A DNA stretch of 15,162 nt, from assembly GCA_025361385.1 (NCBI GenBank), contig JANYAJ010000055.1, positions 1 through 15,162 of the forward strand, in the 5' to 3' direction. The DNA comes from Nitrospira sp. (GTDB lineage: Bacteria > Nitrospirota > Nitrospiria > Nitrospirales > Nitrospiraceae). This document shows positions 6,318-13,152 of this stretch, one piece after another. Position 1 is the stretch's first letter; every line of letters begins with the position of its first letter. The notes under the pieces are model-generated. The model ran no database searches and was not told the origin of the DNA. It saw only the letters and a program-made list of their open reading frames with translations. The position numbers and the translations under genes were made by a program.

Positions 6318-6649
6318 TAATTACCTATAACAATCATCGGATTGGACAGGGCCACAACAGTCGACTTCTCTTCGTAGCGAATGTTGTCGGTGACGGCGGC
6401 CAGCGGCAATTGATCGATCATGATCATCTTGATCGCATTGTTTTTTGCCATATTGTCACAGACCCACACGCACTGCGCGCAACCCTTGCAGCGGTCCACA
6501 GCCACGTAGGCAGAGCCATACTTAAAGCCCTTGTCCTTGCCCATATCTTCACTGTACTGAATGGTGTTCGCTTCAGGACAATATTGCGTGCAGAGCTTGC
6601 AGCTCTTTGCGGCACAGATTTCAACATTGATATCGGCGACCAGATACAT
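6317..6649 (-). CDS. porD: Oxidoreductase delta subunit, 2x[4Fe-4S] ferredoxin-like
   Basis: A 110-residue ferredoxin-type subunit that relays electrons between the thiamine-pyrophosphate/iron-sulfur core and free ferredoxin. Cluster I: Cys12, 17, 20 and 24, spaced C-x4-C-x2-C-x3-CP, two residues longer than the common ferredoxin spacing in the first gap. Cluster II: Cys54, 57, 60 and 64, spaced C-x2-C-x2-C-x3-C. About 16 residues between the motifs (NTIQYSEDMGKDKGFK) form the usual connecting segment. The C-terminal 40 residues (MIMIDQLPLAAVTDN onwards) extend past the ferredoxin fold. The start is set by AAGGAG 5 nt before the ATG at 6649. It lies between the gamma and epsilon genes with gaps of 26 and 12 bp. 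Confidence 0.9.
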   Translation of the reverse strand: MYLVADINVEICAAKSCKLCTQYCPEANTIQYSEDMGKDKGFKYGSAYVAVDRCKGCAQCVWVCDNMAKNNAIKMIMIDQLPLAAVTDNIRYEEKSTVVALSNPMIVIGN

Positions 6650-6675
6650 GATGACTCCTTCGTACTACATCCAGA

Positions 6676-7389
6676 TTAAGCGCTGACCGTCGCACGCACT
6701 TCCGACCGCTTAACCGTCGACGCAGCCCAACCGTGATCGACTGCGTAGTTCCACCCGGCCTGAATTACCGCCACGTTCTTATCGATCAAATCCTGCTTCT
6801 TTTTGAATTTCCGCTCGACCACGCTATCCAAGGCCGCGGTGCCGCCGGAAACAACAAATCCTTTACCGAGGAACCGGTCCTTCACCGACTGCTCCAAGGC
6901 TTCAACCGAGGTCAGCCCCGTGATCGCTCCAATGCAGCCCATCAATGCCATATTCGTACAGAGGTCCATCCCTGCAACTTCGAGCGACAGCTTGGTGGCC
7001 GGGAAATAATAGAGCTTCGCGCGTCGCTCTTCCAACTCACGCTGCTGGTCTCGATGAAGGGACATCGGGCCGTCGTTGTTGATCAATGCAATCCCGTCTT
7101 CCTTCAATCCGAAGTAAAACGGCATCGTGTACGACTTGCCGTGAGTAATAACCTGGGGATGGAAAATAATGATGATATGCGGGAACGTGATTTCCCCGAT
7201 CTCATAGATCGGTTCATCCGACACACGGACGTAACTCTCAACCGGAGCCATCCGCTTTTCCGACCCATAAAATGGGACGATCGTACTTTCGCCGCCGGCA
7301 TGAATCACGGCGGTACTCAGAATGTGTGACCCTGTCACGACACCTTGACCACCGACCCCTGCCATCCGAATGTTGAAGCGCTTTGCCAT
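6676..7389 (-). CDS. porG: 2-oxoacid:ferredoxin oxidoreductase gamma subunit
   Basis: A 237-residue gamma domain of the oxidoreductase family. The hallmark glycine loop GVGGQGVVTGSHIL lies at residues 11-24, and IVPFYGSEKRMAPVESYVRVSDEPI (37-61) matches the conserved YG-x-E-x-RG region in modified form. The domain normally contacts CoA and the alpha/beta core. The C-terminus has a Lys-rich segment (ERKFKKKQDLIDKN). GGGAGG stands 7 nt before the ATG at 7389. The gene follows beta by 23 bp and precedes delta by 26 bp, as expected of a single transcript. Confidence 0.9.
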   Translation of the reverse strand: MAKRFNIRMAGVGGQGVVTGSHILSTAVIHAGGESTIVPFYGSEKRMAPVESYVRVSDEPIYEIGEITFPHIIIIFHPQVITHGKSYTMPFYFGLKEDGIALINNDGPMSLHRDQQRELEERRAKLYYFPATKLSLEVAGMDLCTNMALMGCIGAITGLTSVEALEQSVKDRFLGKGFVVSGGTAALDSVVERKFKKKQDLIDKNVAVIQAGWNYAVDHGWAASTVKRSEVRATVSA

Positions 7390-7412
7390 GTCCGGGCCTC
7401 CCTACTGGTCGC

Positions 7413-8315
7413 TTAAGCCTTGTTTGGAATTGCGGCGGCAGGAGCAGCCGGCTTCGGAAGATAATCCTTGTAGCCATATCGCTCGGTCAGATACTGCTTG
7501 GCCTCTTCGCTTACATACTCCGTGAACTGATACCGATCGTTCTCAACGGTCTTCGCGTCTTCCATCACCTTGTCGGTCGGAATCGCGTACTCGATGTTGC
7601 AAGAGGTATAGGCTTGAATATAGGTCGAGCCTACTTCGCGGGCAATCAGCACGGCTTTCTTGATGACGCTTTCGACGCGGCGTGGATTGTTCGGAACCAC
7701 GGTCGCCACATAGGCGCAGCCGGCAACCTTGGCCATCTGCAACATATCCATCTTCTCGAACTTCTTCCCCAACGGGGCCATCTTCAGCACGGCGCCACGG
7801 TTGGTCATGCCGCTCTCTTGCCCACCGGTGTTGCCGTACACTTCATTGTCCAACATAATCGTGGTGAACCGTTCCTTGCGGAACCAGGAATGGAGGACCT
7901 GCTGGAAGCCGATATCCGCCGTACCGCCGTCACCTGCAATGACGACCACATCCTTTGGCTTGTCCCCGAACCGAAGCCGGAGGCCACGAGAGAGTCCGCT
8001 CGCCACACCGTTCTGATCACCGTAGTTGCCGTATACAAAGGGAATCGCAGCCTGGGAAATGGCCAACCGACCGCAGCCAGCCGTTCCAACGGTAATGGTG
8101 TCCTCAGGGTTGGGGAACGCAATGATGGCCAGCCGGATAAACAGGGTCATCGCACAGCCCGCACACATGGGATGCTCTTCGAGAATTTCCTTAAAGCTTC
8201 CCATTTGAGAAACGGAAATTTTCTTACCGAACGGTCCATGCTCAACCATGTCCCGATATTCCTTGGGCATGAACTTTTCAAATCCGCCTGAAAACTTCAC
8301 ATAGTCAAGACTCAT
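7413..8315 (-). CDS. porB: 2-oxoacid:ferredoxin oxidoreductase beta subunit, thiamine-pyrophosphate binding
   Basis: A 300-residue catalytic subunit. The thiamine-pyrophosphate motif runs from AGDGGTADIGFQQ (127-139) to LDNEVYGNTGGQ (155-166), with Asp129 and Asn157 as Mg2+ ligands. The proximal [4Fe-4S] ligands are Cys51 and Cys54 (HPMCAGC), Cys81 (GTAGCGR) and Cys239 (YTSCN), as in pyruvate:ferredoxin oxidoreductase beta. The last 15 residues are a Pro/Ala-rich tail (PKPAAPAAAIPNK). It is the first gene of the operon beta-gamma-delta-epsilon-alpha. GGGAGG precedes the ATG at 8315 by about 8 nt. An 18-bp dyad (8338-8355) and a TTGACA promoter (8449-8478) lie upstream. It assembles in the cytoplasm with the other subunits for reductive carboxylation. 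Pyruvate versus 2-oxoglutarate cannot be settled here. Confidence 0.93.
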   Translation of the reverse strand: MSLDYVKFSGGFEKFMPKEYRDMVEHGPFGKKISVSQMGSFKEILEEHPMCAGCAMTLFIRLAIIAFPNPEDTITVGTAGCGRLAISQAAIPFVYGNYGDQNGVASGLSRGLRLRFGDKPKDVVVIAGDGGTADIGFQQVLHSWFRKERFTTIMLDNEVYGNTGGQESGMTNRGAVLKMAPLGKKFEKMDMLQMAKVAGCAYVATVVPNNPRRVESVIKKAVLIAREVGSTYIQAYTSCNIEYAIPTDKVMEDAKTVENDRYQFTEYVSEEAKQYLTERYGYKDYLPKPAAPAAAIPNKA

Positions 8316-8337
8316 TGGAAGACCTCCCTTTATCGTT

Positions 8338-8355
8338 GCAATGGGAACCCATTGC
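8338..8355. repeat. 18-bp dyad upstream of the oxidoreductase operon, possible operator
   Basis: GCAATGGG and CCCATTGC are perfect 8-bp inverted arms around a central AA. The dyad ends 22 bp before the start codon of the beta gene and lies inside the predicted leader. As RNA it could fold into a 7-bp stem with a 4-nt loop next to the GGGAGG ribosome-binding site. As DNA it resembles a dimeric repressor site. TTATCG hexamers at 8330-8335, 8356-8361 and 8373-8378 flank it. Confidence 0.55.
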
Positions 8356-8448
8356 TTATCGAGAAAACACAGTTATCGGCAACACACACAAGAGTTCAAG
8401 GTCGGAAAACTGGGCCATCATGCTCTTCCACGACTATAGCGAGTACGC

Positions 8449-8478
8449 ATGGTAGCAAAGCCCAAAAAAGACTGTCAA
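8449..8478 (-). promoter_or_regulatory. Predicted promoter of the oxidoreductase operon
   Basis: On the minus strand, a perfect TTGACA (8478-8473) is followed after 18 nt by TACCAT (8454-8449, 4 of 6 matches). Transcription would start near 8442, leaving a leader of about 125 nt that includes the dyad at 8338-8355. Confidence 0.5.
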
Positions 8479-8690
8479 TGAGAAACGTCGACAACCCCTC
8501 GAACCACATGCGCACCGTAAAATACTATAACTTCCTGATATTCAACGCAACTTCTCAGAAGGCCCACCATGCCAGAAAGAAGGCCTAGCACACCACGGGT
8601 CGGTAGGCCATTCGCCCTAACAAGTGGCAATTTCGCAATGTTTTCTCCCATCTCACCGGAGTGGCAGCCCTCAGAATCCCGAGAGAGAGA

Positions 8691-8719
8691 TTGCCGATTC
8701 CGCAAAATCTGTCTAGACT
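8691..8719 (+). promoter_or_regulatory. Promoter of the MetV-like gene, near-leaderless
   Basis: TTGCCG (8691-8696) is followed after 17 nt by TAGACT (8714-8719). The ATG is at 8728, 8 nt past the -10 box, so the predicted leader is 0-2 nt. No Shine-Dalgarno precedes the ATG. Confidence 0.55.
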
Positions 8720-8727
8720 AGATCCGT

Positions 8728-8976
8728 ATGTCGACACGCGTAATCATTCCCGGCGAAGACGACGGCGCTCAGCAGGCCGGTGGGGTCCATAAACGCCCCC
8801 CGATTCCTGATAATTCGCTCAAAGCCGAATGTCCAAAATTCATGAGCCACGGTCCCTGCGGAGGCGTCCGCAAGGGAGGATTCTGTGAGGTCTACCCCGA
8901 AATGGCATGCCCCTGGGTGACTCTCTATATTCAACTGGAAAAAATCGGCCAAGTAGAATGGATGAAACAAGTCTGA
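8728..8976 (+). CDS. Stand-alone MTHFR C-terminal (MetV-like) zinc-domain protein
   Basis: An 82-residue protein matching the methylenetetrahydrofolate reductase C-terminal domain family. The signature is ECPKFMSHGPCGG, then GGFCEV, then ACPW, giving four cysteines (Cys35, 44, 53, 61) that would bind a metal. In acetogens a larger protein with this domain, MetV, partners MetF in methylene-THF reduction; in other organisms the domain is fused to MetF. Here it is close to the minimal domain: about 30 N-terminal residues, probably flexible, and a short C-terminal helix (TLYIQLEKIGQVEWMKQ). No reductase domain is nearby, so any MetF partner would be encoded elsewhere. The start follows a near-leaderless promoter. 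queF begins 13 bp downstream, so the two are probably co-transcribed. The exact role in this organism is inference. Confidence 0.75.
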   Translation: MSTRVIIPGEDDGAQQAGGVHKRPPIPDNSLKAECPKFMSHGPCGGVRKGGFCEVYPEMACPWVTLYIQLEKIGQVEWMKQV

Positions 8977-8989
8977 GAAAGCGTGAATT

Positions 8990-9406
8990 GTGAAACATAA
9001 AGCGACAAAAAGAACATCAAGAACCACCACACTTGGCTACAACGAGAACCATGCGAAGAGCGGGATTACCGCTCCCCTGCCGGACATTGAAACATTCCCG
9101 AGCCAATACAAGGGCTACGAAATCACCATCACGATTCCTGAATATACCGCGATCTGCCCGAAGACCGGCCTTCCTGACTTCGGGACCATCACACTACACT
9201 ACATGCCGGGCAAAGAATGCCTGGAGCTGAAGTCGTTGAAAATGTATCTCCACGCGTACAGAAATCTCGGGATTTTCTATGAAAACGCAGTCAATCGTAT
9301 CCTCCACGATATCGTAACAGCCTCTAAGCCAGTCTGGGCCAAGGTCACCGGTGAATTTACAGCGCGCGGTGGACTATCGAGCAAAATCGAAGCAACCTAT
9401 CCCTAA
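8990..9406 (+). CDS. queF: NADPH-dependent 7-cyano-7-deazaguanine reductase (QueF, unimodular)
   Basis: The enzyme reduces the nitrile preQ0 to the amine preQ1, a late step of queuosine synthesis for tRNA wobble modification. Its 138 residues fit the short type-I class. TAICPKTGLPDFG (53-65) holds the nucleophile Cys56 and the proton-transfer Asp63. The QueF motif reads ELKSLKMY (79-86), and Glu98 (FYENAVNRI) matches the conserved substrate-binding Glu. The start is uncertain: GTG at 8990 with only a weak GAGAAAG upstream, and no in-frame ATG before the conserved core. A downstream alternative start would cost only the basic leader (KHKATKRTSR). It follows the MetV-like gene by 13 bp and probably depends on that gene's transcript and translation. 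Confidence 0.93.
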   Translation: MKHKATKRTSRTTTLGYNENHAKSGITAPLPDIETFPSQYKGYEITITIPEYTAICPKTGLPDFGTITLHYMPGKECLELKSLKMYLHAYRNLGIFYENAVNRILHDIVTASKPVWAKVTGEFTARGGLSSKIEATYP

Positions 9407-9469
9407 GAGTCCAGCCCCATCCACAACCGCCCTCTTCTCAATTGACATAGCTATTACACTCGCCTCGAA

Positions 9470-9510
9470 ACGGCCGTAATCGGCTCAGCCGAGCAAAACG
9501 CGGCTCAGGC
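9470..9510. repeat. Cluster of CGGC-centred palindromes and direct repeats
   Basis: ACGGCCGT (9470-9477) is a perfect palindrome. TCGGCT-C-AGCCGA (9480-9492) is a perfect 6-bp dyad. CGGCTCAG occurs at 9481 and again at 9501, 20 bp apart and so on the same helix face. The cluster lies in the 254-bp gap between queF and the hybrid-kinase gene. No T-run follows, so it is not a standard terminator. An operator role is possible but unproven. Confidence 0.35.
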
Positions 9511-9533
9511 TCCAAGATATACGGCTGCTCCTA

Positions 9534-9588
9534 TCGACTGGCGATGAGAGATCCTCCTACGAACTCAGCCCCTGTCGAGCGATGAGGG
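9534..9588 (+). repeat. Imperfect direct repeat TCGA...GCGATGAG upstream of the kinase gene
   Basis: TCGA-CTG-GCGATGAG (9534-9548) recurs as TCGA-GCGATGAG (9575-9586). CTCATC (9605-9610) adds an inverted half. The repeats lie 75-125 bp before the kinase start codon and could be regulator half-sites. I found no convincing promoter between them and the gene. Confidence 0.25.
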
Positions 9589-9660
9589 TTAAGCCTCTCT
9601 GCTTCTCATCCGATAAGAGAACGAGCCGACTCTCTCTTTCTGTCCCCAGCAGAGGACTGT

Positions 9661-12600
9661 ATGGACTCGCAGGAATTGCTTGCTTCGAAGCGAGAGCCCC
9701 CATCCTTCAACCACCGGCTTGGGCTGCTTGTCGGTACCGCAATCATCGCCACCGGAGGATTTACCCTCGCGGTGTACGATACCGTCACGACGGTGCAGAT
9801 TCACGGCCCCCTCTACACCCAAATCGTTCAAACCAAGGACCTGGCGACGGATGCACTCCCTCCTCCGCTCTACATCGTAGACTCCTATCTTGTGACGTTG
9901 GAACTACTGAGCGCCCCGCCCTCGAAACGCAAAGCGCTCGTTGAGCGATTCAAACAACTCGAACAAGCCTTCATTGCCAAACAAGCCGAATGGCACGTCC
10001 GCCTCCCTCCGGGATCTTTACGGAACAATCTCACCGAGTCGTCCGGCCGATGGGCAACAGAATTCTACGAGCAATGGAACCACGAATTTCTCCCGGCCGT
10101 AGAACGTGGGGATACCCGCACGATGACCGATATCGTGCACGGCCCCCTCACGAACCGTTTTGAGCAGCATCGCCTGGGGATTTTCGAACTCGTCGAACTC
10201 GCTGACAGGGAGCGTCGTCAAGTCGAAGCGGAAGCCAGCTCCGTGCTCAAAAATCGAACGTACCTCCTCGGAACCTTCGGCCTGAGCCTACTCGGCACAA
10301 TTTTCCTGGTGGGATGGCTGATCAATCGCCAGGTCAGCGCACCACTCATGCGCAGCCTCCGAGACAGCGAGGAACGAACCCGTTCGATCGTCAATACCGC
10401 CTTGGATGCCATCGTCGTCATGGACGAACAGGGCCGGATTACCGACTGGAATCCTCAGGCTGAACAGATCCTGGGATGGACCAAACGCGACGTGGTCGGA
10501 CAGAAGCTCTCGGACACCATCGTCCCCCCGCAATATCGCGAGGCCCACAACAAAGGATTGCAGCACTACCTGGCAACAGGTGAAGGCCCGGCGCTGGGAA
10601 AGCGCCTGGAAATTACCGCACTGCGCGCCGATGGGACGGAGTTCCCGATTGAACTGGCCATTACCCCTCTCAAACTGGCATCGGGGACGACCTTCAGCGG
10701 ATTTATCAGGGATATTTCCGAGAGAAAACAGTGGGAGGAACAGCTGCGCATCGTGGTGGAATCCGCACCAAGTGGAATGGTCATGGTCGATCAGAACGGC
10801 ATCATGCGCATGGTGAACGCCGAAATGGAAAAGATCTTCGGGTATCCGCGGGCCGAACTTCTAGGCCAACCAGTTGAGCGCCTCATCCCGAAGGCCGTCC
10901 AACATCAACAGGGCAAAGACCAAACCGCATTTATAGATCAGCCCCGGTCGAGAGCGATGGGCACGGGACCTGACCTGAAGGGACAACGCAAGGACGGCTC
11001 AGAATTCCCCGCCGAAGTGGGATTGAGATCGGTGCAGACCGCTGCTGGACTCGTCATTATTGCCACTATTATGGATATTACGGAACGAAAACATGTGGAG
11101 ACCGAACTACGCCAGGCAAAGGAAAGCGCCGAGGCTGCCACCCTGGCGAAAAGTCAATTCCTCGCCAACATGAGCCACGAAATCAGAACGCCCATGAACG
11201 GGGTCCTCGGGATGGCTGAACTGTTGCTGAATACCCCCCTCACCGACAAACAACGACACCTGGCCGAGAACGTCCACCGGTCTGGCACCTCTCTCCTGGG
11301 AGTCATCAATGAGATTTTGGATTTCTCGAAAATCGAGGCCGGCAAGCTGGAGCTGGAGCGACTCGAATTCGGACTCCGAGAGACGGTAGAAGAGGCCGTC
11401 GATCTCTTTGCTGAATCGGCCGGGCGGAAAGGGTTGAACTTGACCTGTTTTTTTCCGGAAGAAGTCCCTGCCCGTGCCATCGGCGATCCGGGACGCCTCC
11501 GACAGGTGCTGCTGAACCTGGTGGGCAACGCCATGAAATTCACACAACGAGGCAACGTAACGGTGTGGTTCCACCTCTTGGCACAGGATCCCCAGACGCT
11601 GACGCTGAAATGCGCCGTCACCGACACCGGCATCGGCATCCAGCCTTCGGCACAAGCGGGTCTCTTCACCGCATTTTCCCAAGCCGACGGGTCCACCACC
11701 AGACAGTTCGGCGGCACGGGACTCGGGTTGGCCATCGTGAAACAACTCGTGCAGCTCATGGGGGGCGAGGTGAGCCTCGCCAGTGCGCCTGGCCAGGGCT
11801 CGACGTTTTGGTTCACAGTGCGCCTGGGCTGTGCCGCACCACGGGACAGCGCCCAGTTGGAGCATGCTCGGTTCCTGACCGGCCTCCGGGTGCTCATCGT
11901 GGATGACCATCCGACGAATCTCTTTGTGCTGAACGCACCGCTCACCGCCTGGGGGGCCGAGGTGGTCAGTGCAGACAGTGGCGCTGCCGCCTTGGAACTC
12001 TTGAGTCAGTACGCGAACAACCGGACGCCGTTCGACCTGGCCCTGCTCGACATCTGCATGCCCGACATGGACGGCCTCATGCTCGCCCGCGCGATCAAGG
12101 CCGATCCCGCGCTCCGAACCGTCGATCTCCTGGCCCTCAACTCCGGAGAGAACCAAGCGCCCGGCTGGCAGACTGAACCGCTAGGCTTTATCGCATGGCT
12201 GCAGAAACCGGTGCGCCAATCGACGTTGCGGGATTGCTTGCGCCGATATCTCCAGGGAGCGACCGCAGCCCCGTCCACGGCCGTGGCAACATCCCTCACG
12301 CCACGAGAAACCGGCCGCCGCATACTCCTGGTCGAAGACAATCCCGTCAACCGCGAGGTCGCGACCGGAATGTTGGAACTGCTCGGCTACCGGGTTGACA
12401 GCGCGGAGGACGGACGCCAGGCCCTCGAACGCTCCGAGACTGTCTCCTACGATCTCATCCTCATGGACTGCCAGATGCCCATCATGGATGGCTTCACGGC
12501 AACAGGCCACATTCGTGAGCGAGAACGGCAGACACAGGCAATGCGCATCCCGATCCTTGCACTGACAGCCAACGCCATGGAGCGAGACCGGGAACAATGC

Positions 12601-13152
12601 CTGGCCGCCGGCATGGACGACTATCTGAGTAAACCCTTCACCCAACATCAGCTGAAGGACCTCTTGGATCGGTGGATCGGCCAGACCGGCATGGCAGCAC
12701 CACCAGGAGCGCCAGTTTTGGCTCCGACTACGGCCTCGCCCAATCCTTCGGCGCCGACCATTCAGCCTGAACAGGTCGAGTCCTCAGGCCTGGTCGATTG
12801 CTCAGCCTGGGAGCCCATCCGCATGCTGAAACGACCGGGTCATCCCGACCCGCTCGGAAAGTTGTTGGCCACCTACGTGGAAGATTCACGGACACTTGTC
12901 GAGCAATTGCGCCAGACCATCGCATCCAAGGATTCGGCTATGCTCCATGCCCTGGCGCACCGCCTCAAATCCAGCAGCGCCACGCTAGGCGCCTTGTCCA
13001 TGGCGGCCCACTGCAAAGAACTGGAAGCTTTGGGCCGCGATCATCGGATCGAAGAGGCCCCTGACCGCTTTCGGGAATTGGAACGGGACTTCACCGCCGT
13101 CTGCTCCATCTTTCAAGCTGCCATCAACAAGGAGACGTCCTATGAACGTTGA
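9661..13152 (+). CDS. Membrane hybrid sensor histidine kinase (PAS-PAS-HisKA-HATPase-REC-REC-HPt)
   Basis: A 1163-residue, BarA-like tripartite kinase. TM1 lies at about 19-39. A mostly helical periplasmic sensor (40-198) carries the motif ALPPPLYIVDSYL (65-77), and TM2 is at about 201-221. No clear HAMP follows. PAS1 spans about 235-355 and PAS2 about 358-480. HisKA has phospho-acceptor His506 (ANMSHEIRTPMNG). HATPase has the N box NLVGNAMKF, then DTGIGI and GGTGLGLAI (about 610-725). REC1 (743-870) has Asp797 and a Lys in LQKPV. REC2 (887-1008) has Asp936 in MDCQMPIMDG and a Lys in LSKPF. The C-terminal HPt has His1100 (AHRLKSSSATLGA). This predicts an internal His-Asp-His relay. AGAGG sits 5 nt before the ATG. 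The next gene overlaps by 11 bp and is a likely relay partner. The signal sensed cannot be read from sequence. Confidence 0.93.
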   Translation: MDSQELLASKREPPSFNHRLGLLVGTAIIATGGFTLAVYDTVTTVQIHGPLYTQIVQTKDLATDALPPPLYIVDSYLVTLELLSAPPSKRKALVERFKQLEQAFIAKQAEWHVRLPPGSLRNNLTESSGRWATEFYEQWNHEFLPAVERGDTRTMTDIVHGPLTNRFEQHRLGIFELVELADRERRQVEAEASSVLKNRTYLLGTFGLSLLGTIFLVGWLINRQVSAPLMRSLRDSEERTRSIVNTALDAIVVMDEQGRITDWNPQAEQILGWTKRDVVGQKLSDTIVPPQYREAHNKGLQHYLATGEGPALGKRLEITALRADGTEFPIELAITPLKLASGTTFSGFIRDISERKQWEEQLRIVVESAPSGMVMVDQNGIMRMVNAEMEKIFGYPRAELLGQPVERLIPKAVQHQQGKDQTAFIDQPRSRAMGTGPDLKGQRKDGSEFPAEVGLRSVQTAAGLVIIATIMDITERKHVETELRQAKESAEAATLAKSQFLANMSHEIRTPMNGVLGMAELLLNTPLTDKQRHLAENVHRSGTSLLGVINEILDFSKIEAGKLELERLEFGLRETVEEAVDLFAESAGRKGLNLTCFFPEEVPARAIGDPGRLRQVLLNLVGNAMKFTQRGNVTVWFHLLAQDPQTLTLKCAVTDTGIGIQPSAQAGLFTAFSQADGSTTRQFGGTGLGLAIVKQLVQLMGGEVSLASAPGQGSTFWFTVRLGCAAPRDSAQLEHARFLTGLRVLIVDDHPTNLFVLNAPLTAWGAEVVSADSGAAALELLSQYANNRTPFDLALLDICMPDMDGLMLARAIKADPALRTVDLLALNSGENQAPGWQTEPLGFIAWLQKPVRQSTLRDCLRRYLQGATAAPSTAVATSLTPRETGRRILLVEDNPVNREVATGMLELLGYRVDSAEDGRQALERSETVSYDLILMDCQMPIMDGFTATGHIRERERQTQAMRIPILALTANAMERDREQCLAAGMDDYLSKPFTQHQLKDLLDRWIGQTGMAAPPGAPVLAPTTASPNPSAPTIQPEQVESSGLVDCSAWEPIRMLKRPGHPDPLGKLLATYVEDSRTLVEQLRQTIASKDSAMLHALAHRLKSSSATLGALSMAAHCKELEALGRDHRIEEAPDRFRELERDFTAVCSIFQAAINKETSYER
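13129..13134 (+). promoter_or_regulatory. Ribosome-binding site inside the kinase gene for the downstream gene
   Basis: AAGGAG lies 7 nt before the ATG at 13142 and is embedded in the last codons of the upstream kinase, whose stop ends at 13152. This points to coupled translation of the two genes. Confidence 0.7.

Larger units (their letters stand above)
8316..8727. other. 412-bp divergent regulatory region without a supported gene
   Basis: The region separates the oxidoreductase operon (-) from the MetV-like gene (+). It holds a predicted promoter for each direction, an 18-bp dyad, three TTATCG hexamers and a predicted leader of about 125 nt for the operon. Open frames inside it (about 60-78 codons) lack ribosome-binding sites and recognisable sequence, and I do not call them. 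I recognise no riboswitch, but the stretch 8580-8690 is unexplained. Confidence 0.6.

Noticed and set aside
7383..8291. Plus-strand open frame of about 302 codons opposite the beta gene
   Set aside because: It is the complementary shadow of a GC-rich gene whose catalytic motifs are intact on the minus strand.
8352..8705. Small open frames on both strands in the divergent region 8316-8727
   Set aside because: No ribosome-binding sites, no recognisable sequence, and they overlap predicted promoter elements.
9442..9460. TTGACA followed by TACACT as a promoter for the kinase operon
   Set aside because: The two boxes are individually good but only 7 nt apart, far from the 16-18 nt required, and no other -10 box sits at the right distance.
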